This document shows, piece by piece, positions 62,701 to 64,000 of a stretch of DNA of 64,000 nt (positions are counted from its first letter, which is position 1; each line of letters opens with the position of its first letter). Source of the stretch: Blastobasis lacticolella (lineage: Eukaryota > Arthropoda > Insecta > Lepidoptera > Blastobasidae); the NCBI GenBank assembly GCA_905147135.1, contig LR990049.1, forward strand, positions 18,617,428 through 18,681,427, given 5' to 3'. The notes beneath the pieces are model-generated. The model was not told where the DNA came from, searched no databases, and was given only the letters and a program-made list of their open reading frames with translations. The translations under genes were made by a program, and so were the position numbers.

Positions 62701-63613
62701 TCTAATCTAAAAAAAATATTAATACATATTTTCTAGCATCAATCAACTTTGGTAGGAGTGACCGGGATCTAGTTGACAAGTAGGACAGATGGCATAACAT
62801 CATCAAACCCTCTCTAACACTACTTACCAGCAGCAGCAAGCTGTTTTGTGACCTCATCGCTCATAGCGCTCTTGATGATGTCAGCGCTGTCATCGTATGC
62901 AGACCCAGCCGGTGAAGAGGCGCACTCGTCCTCATCGTCGGACGCACCACTCAGCCCACATCCGTCCACTTGGGACATGTCCTGTGAGGAGGGACAGATT
63001 TGTGAAACATAGAAGTATAATGTTCTTTATAACTTTAAGCAACTTAATGAAGCTCATTACAATGCAGCATTTCTCAGTTCACTAATCGTTTTGATATTTT
63101 TTGTTACAATTTTTATATAGTATGGGTATATACCTTAACAAATTATATACCTAAACCTTCCTCATGAATAACTCTGTCTATTGGTAAAAACGCATGAAAA
63201 TCCATTCAGTAGTTTTTGAGTTAAACGTGAACAGAAAGATGCGGTGTGGGACTTTGTTTTATAAAATGTAGTGATTAATCTTTGTATTTGCTATATGTAG
63301 ATCTCAAAGTCTTGCTTAAAGTTAACATTCTTTTATTTTTCAACCTCAAACAATTTTGTTAATAGGTTATTAATATTAATTTAATTATGTAATATAAAAC
63401 ACAATATTGTAATCATAATTTATTATTGTGCTGTGCAAATCACAAACATATCTTAGCTAGTGAAATATAATTTATTATAAAAATGATGTACCATTATCAA
63501 TACATATCTATAGATACCTCTTCTGCCATATCCATGGACTCCGTGCTGACTGCAGAATTCATGATGTCAAAGTCTGTGTCCTCCTTGTCTTGCCCGTTTG
63601 CCTCAAGGACCAT
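44730..63613 (-). CDS. ewg: Erect wing (Ewg), NRF-1 family transcription factor, long isoform
   Basis: Thirteen coding exons join without phase error to 525 codons: 63613-63518, 62981-62828, 62401-62277, 60613-60440, 58517-58379, 57175-57063, 55355-55242, 54202-54080, 53115-52996, 51543-51420, 50774-50659, 46171-46034, 44771-44730. The family binds palindromic GC-rich sites (GCGCATGCGC type) as dimers; in flies Ewg acts in neurons and indirect flight muscle, in vertebrates NRF-1 controls nuclear mitochondrial genes. Seen: an acidic N-terminus, nuclear signal KKRKRPH near residue 98, the family's DNA-binding/dimerisation core at roughly 98-305 (RVGQQAVVL, KMTQAQLRAFIP, RGKPGWG, HGREDLL), then a Gly/Ser/Thr-rich activation region with NPDGTVSLIQV and GYPVSVSGVITVPVS. 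The start is the first ATG of the exon, in good context (ACCAATGG). An acceptor at 63,639-63,641 implies an upstream 5' exon outside the window. Human NRF1 is 503 residues. Confidence 0.95.
45410..45530 (+). mobile_element. SINE fragment
   Basis: Body segment only: ACCATGATCCAATCTG, GGTCACGGAGGTCAGATAGC, ACTATAGTTACCGG. It lies between ewg exons 12 and 13. Confidence 0.7.
46034..46171 (-). CDS. ewg: ewg coding exon 12, distal (residues 467-512)
   Basis: Reads VDGNGDALEALSMGGGVAQV, MLQGGGEAQVLQVLSLKDAT, VLTKAM. Acceptor ATGTAG|GTG; donor ATG|GTAACT. Phase 0 on both sides. The Gly/Gln/Val-rich composition matches the Ewg activation region. If this donor is skipped the frame stays open to 45,917, adding about 38 residues of less gene-like composition. 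Confidence 0.88.
46197..46422 (+). repeat. Dispersed repeat B, next to a MITE
   Basis: CAGTCCACTGCAGGACTTAG to GCCGCACACCACACGGCC, with ATGGAAAATGCTGCTGCC inside. It starts 26 bp beyond the ewg exon 12 acceptor, and the MITE at 46,425 abuts its end. Confidence 0.82.
46425..46884. mobile_element. Foldback MITE, Tc1/mariner-like ends
   Basis: About 460 bp with ~90-bp inverted arms. The ends read CAGGGTGTAAAAAGACC and the complement of CAGAGTGTAAAAAGACC, with TA on both flanks. CAGNGTGT ends and TA flanks suggest Tc1/mariner mobilisation. It inserts next to a repeat B copy, between ewg exons 11 and 12. Confidence 0.82.
47398..47606. mobile_element. Foldback element
   Basis: GGAATTGCTCGCCTCGA near the left end recurs as the complement in TCGAGGCGAGCAATTC near the right end; the arms continue imperfectly for about 65 bases through TTTTGGTTTTCGG. 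Non-coding, within the ewg intron between exons 11 and 12. Confidence 0.7.
47610..50583 (-). other. ewg distal intron / possible short-isoform 3' UTR
   Basis: Follows the read-through stop at 50,584. AT-rich, nearly free of the repeats found elsewhere, with several minus-strand AATAAA candidates (complements near 49,077 and 49,108). The low repeat content is consistent with constrained UTR sequence. Confidence 0.4.
50584..50774 (-). CDS. ewg: ewg alternative terminal exon, read-through of exon 11
   Basis: If the donor after 50,659 is ignored, the frame runs on through VRQRPRGLGLATLSRTQIKI, EIDH and stops at 50,584, giving a 490-residue protein. The tail has GC-rich codons like the exon before it, which suggests it is truly translated rather than chance. 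The AT-rich stretch at lower coordinates would then be its 3' UTR. A tail ending IKIEI resembles a SUMO-type consensus (I-K-x-E) by sequence only. Confidence 0.7.
50659..50774 (-). CDS. ewg: ewg coding exon 11, spliced form (residues 428-466)
   Basis: Begins by completing Gly and reads YPVSVSGVITVPVSASVYQS and ends CMPQLVQ at internal donor CAG|GTCAGG. This donor joins in phase to the exon at 46,171. If it is not used, translation continues to the stop at 50,584. Confidence 0.85.
51420..51543 (-). CDS. ewg: ewg coding exon 10, activation region (residues 387-427)
   Basis: Reads IHSGSGTVTGLDGEVSVELG, TMAEAALGEGGQLILTGEDG, H, then a split Gly. The GQ(L/I)ILTGEDG block is family-typical. Acceptor CCTCAG|ATC, donor ACG|GTACGC. 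A small extra exon between exons 9 and 10 cannot be excluded. Confidence 0.9.
51675..51895 (+). mobile_element. SINE copy, body and tail
   Basis: Body with ATTCAGGCGACTGAGTG, GGTCATGGAAATCAGATGGC, ATCATGGTCAAGGCGGAC and the tail ATTAACGCCAAGATTATT. It lacks the tRNA-like head. Located in the ewg intron before exon 10. Confidence 0.8.
52675..52870. repeat. Dispersed repeat C
   Basis: TTATACCACTTAGGTGGCAA, CCCACGCGTTGCCGACGACC, AACTCCATGTTGTACTCTCC, TTATTCCACAACCTTGGTGT. It lies just past ewg exon 9 within the intron; open frames here are repeat artefacts. Confidence 0.78.
52996..53115 (-). CDS. ewg: ewg coding exon 9, activation region (residues 347-386)
   Basis: Reads MSGYAPAVLQTITNPDGTVS, LIQVDPSNPIITLPDGTTAQ. 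The QTI-x-NPDGTVSLIQV motif is diagnostic of NRF-1/Ewg proteins. Acceptor GTCCAG|ATG and donor CAG|GTGGTA. Confidence 0.93.
53401..53480 (-). mobile_element. tRNA-Gly-like SINE head, reverse orientation
   Basis: The complement reads CTGCCACGCAGAGGTC then GGGTTCGATTCCCGGCC, an intact B box with GCC at the anticodon position as in tRNA-Gly. The acceptor and D arms do not pair properly, so this is a tRNA-derived repeat rather than a gene. Confidence 0.65.
53740..53815 (+). mobile_element. tRNA-Gly-like SINE head, forward orientation
   Basis: GTTTGCCACGCAAATGCC and CGAGTTCGAATCGCGGCC resemble an anticodon arm and T arm of tRNA-Gly(GCC). The 5' half is degenerate. It faces the similar head 260 bp away in the opposite orientation. 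Confidence 0.55.
54080..54202 (-). CDS. ewg: ewg coding exon 8, linker (residues 306-346)
   Basis: A Gly/Ser-rich linker (MPVSHGSPGGGSSGSRS) followed by AQQVCIDQMTLADVD. The acceptor is a T-rich tract ending ATAAAG|ATG and the donor is GAT|GTATGG, both weaker than those of other exons. The phase fits its neighbours exactly, but the boundaries or constitutive use are less sure. Confidence 0.75.
54619..54770 (+). repeat. Dispersed repeat B, truncated
   Basis: First half only: CATCACAGCCCATGACAATC, CACGAAAGGGGAGGTTATTG, CTCCACGCTTCGCAGGCGGG, AAAGCTGCTGCCCATTTTTC. Confidence 0.75.
55242..55355 (-). CDS. ewg: ewg coding exon 7, end of DNA-binding core (residues 268-305)
   Basis: Encodes MSWTHALRQIVINCYKYHGR then EDLLPAFTEDDDKPQNQN. 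This matches the last conserved block of the NRF-1 DNA-binding domain. Acceptor CACCCAG|ATG, donor AAC|GTGAGT, in phase on both sides. Confidence 0.95.
55471..55730 (+). mobile_element. tRNA-derived SINE, best copy with intact head
   Basis: The head GGTGGCCGAGTGGTTAAGG carries a pol III A box and CGGGTTCGAATTTTG is close to a B box. The tRNA-like part ends near 55,539 and has TGT at the anticodon position. The body contains CACATTCAGGCGACAGAATG, GGTCACGAAGGTCAG-type sequence and CTGTAATTACCTGATC. Not a functional tRNA gene: arms mispair and a body follows. It lies between ewg exons 6 and 7. Confidence 0.82.
56050..56340 (+). mobile_element. RTE-like retrotransposon 3' relic
   Basis: Plus-strand reading GNRCLKLPASGKRSRGWLKK, RWIDIAESDSKANRL and EDLVKWRRISGIADPADDD is the C-terminal tail of RTE-type polyproteins. 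The upstream LDRVRNEYI and LRCFGHVLR blocks are present but frame-shifted. Dead copy in the ewg intron between exons 6 and 7. Confidence 0.78.
56560..56725 (+). repeat. Helitron-like (Lep1-type) fragment
   Basis: AAAAGAGGGGTATAAGTTTT, GTCTGTGGCATCGTATCTC, ATGGATGAACGGTTTTC, GTCATTAAAATTGGTTCAG, parallel to the 36,880 copy. Confidence 0.55.
57063..57175 (-). CDS. ewg: ewg coding exon 6, core continued (residues 230-267)
   Basis: Reads RGKPGWGRESTRPPWWPKDL and PWANVRMDARSEDEKQK, a signature block of the family. The split residue becomes Val where human NRF1 has Gly. Donor AAG|GTACGC. Confidence 0.95.
57305..57470. repeat. Dispersed repeat C
   Basis: GCCTGCCTGATAGTAAGCAG, CCACCGCAGCCTATGGACGC, CACCACGCGTTGCCGATCCC, CTCTATGTGTACTCTCCACG. 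In the ewg intron before exon 6. Confidence 0.78.
57955..58140. repeat. Dispersed repeat C, opposite orientation
   Basis: ATGTGGAATGAGTTCCCAGC, CCGTTCAAGAGGTATATTAG, CAACGCATTGGTGACTCCCC, GCGGTGACCACTTTCC. It faces the copy at 57,305, about 490 bp away. Confidence 0.76.
58379..58517 (-). CDS. ewg: ewg coding exon 5, core continued (residues 184-229)
   Basis: Starts APPPPQDDPSLFELPPLIID, then the highly conserved KMTQAQLRAFIPLMLKYSM. Acceptor CTCTGCAG|GCG; donor ATGG|GTGAGT leaves one base of a split codon. Confidence 0.96.
58669..59085. repeat. Degenerate GACTC/AAAAGACTCA-rich cluster
   Basis: Words such as GAGTC, ACTCATGACTGAGTC, AAAGACTCATAACTC and AAAAGACTCAAATC recur at irregular spacing over ~400 bp. 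No fixed unit length. Within the ewg intron between exons 4 and 5. Confidence 0.6.
59090..60439. other. ewg intron between exons 4 and 5
   Basis: No gene or clear repeat. AT-rich with a (TA)n-like run at about 59,128-59,150. Confidence 0.45.
60440..60613 (-). CDS. ewg: ewg coding exon 4, DNA-binding core (residues 126-183)
   Basis: Exactly 58 codons between acceptor CCAACAG|CAA and donor CAG|GTAAGC. It carries TIEEFATRVGQQAVVLVATP, KPNTSYRVFGAKPLEDVV and a helix ending ENALAQQ, all aligned with the NRF-1 core. Confidence 0.96.
60774..60870 (+). repeat. Dispersed repeat B, 5' fragment
   Basis: CACAGCCCAATAGTCTGCTG followed by ATAATCTCCAAGCTTGGCAG and a GGGAGATCGGC end; the later blocks are absent. 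Confidence 0.6.
60915..61195 (+). mobile_element. RTE-like relic split by repeat C
   Basis: Before the insertion: GAGAAATAGGTGCCTAAACC and TTTAGGAAAGATCTTATGAA. After it: GAGGATACCGAAGCCTGGGC and TAAGTGGAGAAAGAAGAG. These match the nucleotide sequence of the RTE 3' region seen intact at 56,140-56,335. No open frame remains. Confidence 0.6.
61015..61098. repeat. Dispersed repeat C inserted in an RTE relic
   Basis: TTTTTTTATTATACCACCAA, GGTGGCAAACAAGCTTACGG, GGTAAGCAGTCACCGCAGCC. RTE-like sequence continues on both sides (60,915-61,014 and 61,100-61,195). Confidence 0.75.
61290..61645 (-). mobile_element. RTE-like retrotransposon 3' relic, reverse orientation
   Basis: Minus-strand reading NEYILGSLGVRDIADKIQEA, QLRWFGHVLRKPQGYVGNRC, GKRSRGRPMKRWIDIAESDA: the same protein tail as at 56,080, better preserved. 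An upstream VLYGYEVHAKEMKMLPHI block is followed by a stop. It lies 100 bp from the plus-oriented RTE piece at 60,915-61,195. Confidence 0.82.
62117..62185 (+). mobile_element. SINE tail fragment
   Basis: Carries AGGCGGACCCCGGGCCTTAG and GACGCCAAAATTAAG, the 3' part of the same family, without the body. Confidence 0.55.
62277..62401 (-). CDS. ewg: ewg coding exon 3 with nuclear localisation signal (residues 84-125)
   Basis: It completes the split Gly and reads PVGMAAAAAIASSKKRKRPH, then SVRKRHQNRLLRKLR. The KKRKRPH cluster is the family nuclear localisation signal and marks the start of the DNA-binding region. Donor AGG|GTGAGC. Confidence 0.95.
62828..62981 (-). CDS. ewg: ewg coding exon 2 (residues 33-83)
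   Basis: Acceptor CCTCACAG|GACATG and donor CTG|GTAAGT. It encodes an acidic Asp/Glu/Ser-rich stretch (ASDDEDECASSPAGS) followed by SDEVTKQLAAA, the segment that in NRF-1 leads into the conserved LAAAGPVGM motif. It ends one base into a Gly codon. Confidence 0.92.
63125..63275. repeat. Dispersed repeat in ewg intron 1
   Basis: CTAAACCTTCCTCATGAATA, TCTGTCTATTGGTAAAAACG and GGGACTTTGTTTTATAAAAT. A reverse copy is recognisable at 7,720-7,910 (AAAACAAAGTCGCTTCCC, GTGATTCAAGAGGAAGATTT). Confidence 0.55.
63518..63613 (-). CDS. ewg: ewg coding exon 1 (residues 1-32)
   Basis: Acidic N-terminus starting MVLEANGQDKEDTDF and ending MAEE before donor GAG|GTATCT. The exon itself probably extends to 63,638, where a CAG acceptor precedes 25 bases of 5' UTR. 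A stop codon lies in frame just beyond that acceptor, so the ATG at 63,613 is the first usable one. Confidence 0.85.
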
Positions 63614-64000
63614 TGGTTCAATCTTGTGCGTTGGTTTTCTGATAATATATTATACAGCTGTTACCCTTTCTTCTTTGAATGAATTTAGGTATTCTTGTTA
63701 CAGCCTGGCGATGAAATATTGAAATTTTGTGATTTATGCCAATTGGTGATTTTACATTTTGCACAGTAGTGCAAGCCAGAATATATTTGATAGAACACCA
63801 TGTTCATTGATTTTGTTACAAAACTATGTTACAGAGTATGCCTTACATTCAGAAAATCAATATCCTCAACAAAATATTTTTAACATGATTCAGATAGAAA
63901 ATTATGTAAAGATAATAAAGGAATTCGTTTTCTGTTTAATTTCATAATAACAATATCTTAATAATCTCAATTATAAGTGTTCCAGGAGAATAAATAGCTG

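Overview
The window looks like nuclear DNA of a lepidopteran insect (moth or butterfly). It is AT-rich, its genes are split into short exons by introns with GT..AG ends, and it is full of dispersed repeats typical of moth genomes. No database search was possible, so gene identities rest on recognised protein motifs and on exon joins that keep the reading phase.

Layout. (1) Positions 1 to about 29,350 hold no exon I can recognise. They hold degraded repeats, palindromic elements and several short GC/CpG-rich islands. At 29,354-29,414 on the minus strand lies a first coding exon resembling the N-terminus of kinesin-13 (KIF2A/Klp10A). If that is right, much of 1-29 kb is its first intron and the motor exons lie left of the window. 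(2) 32,990-35,204 (+) is a complete three-exon JMJD6 gene of 386 codons, an Fe(II)/2-oxoglutarate arginine demethylase/lysyl hydroxylase. (3) 37,891-38,905 (+) is a complete two-exon COX5A gene of 152 codons, a mitochondrial cytochrome c oxidase subunit. (4) From 63,613 down to 44,730 (-) lies nearly all of the erect wing gene (ewg), the insect NRF-1 homologue. I traced 13 coding exons that join without a phase error into 525 codons. The 5' non-coding exon is outside the window.

The best biology is at the ewg 3' end. The eleventh exon can be spliced at an internal donor (after 50,659) to two distal exons, the last carrying only 42 coding bases. It can also be read through to a stop at 50,584, giving a 490-residue protein with a different tail. 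This recalls the ELAV-regulated 3' end choice known for Drosophila ewg.

Mobile DNA. Several families recur: a tRNA-derived SINE (at least six copies), two other dispersed lepidopteran repeats (repeat B and repeat C), RTE-like non-LTR relics, Helitron-like fragments, and several foldback elements (MITEs). One MITE sits inside an RTE relic with a 3-bp CTG duplication, so the empty target site can be read directly. No CRISPR, rRNA, genuine tRNA gene, operon or bacterial feature was seen.

Working together: ewg/NRF-1 factors in animals are linked to respiratory-chain gene control, and COX5A is the convergent neighbour of ewg here. That pairing is probably chance, but it is noted as a testable point.
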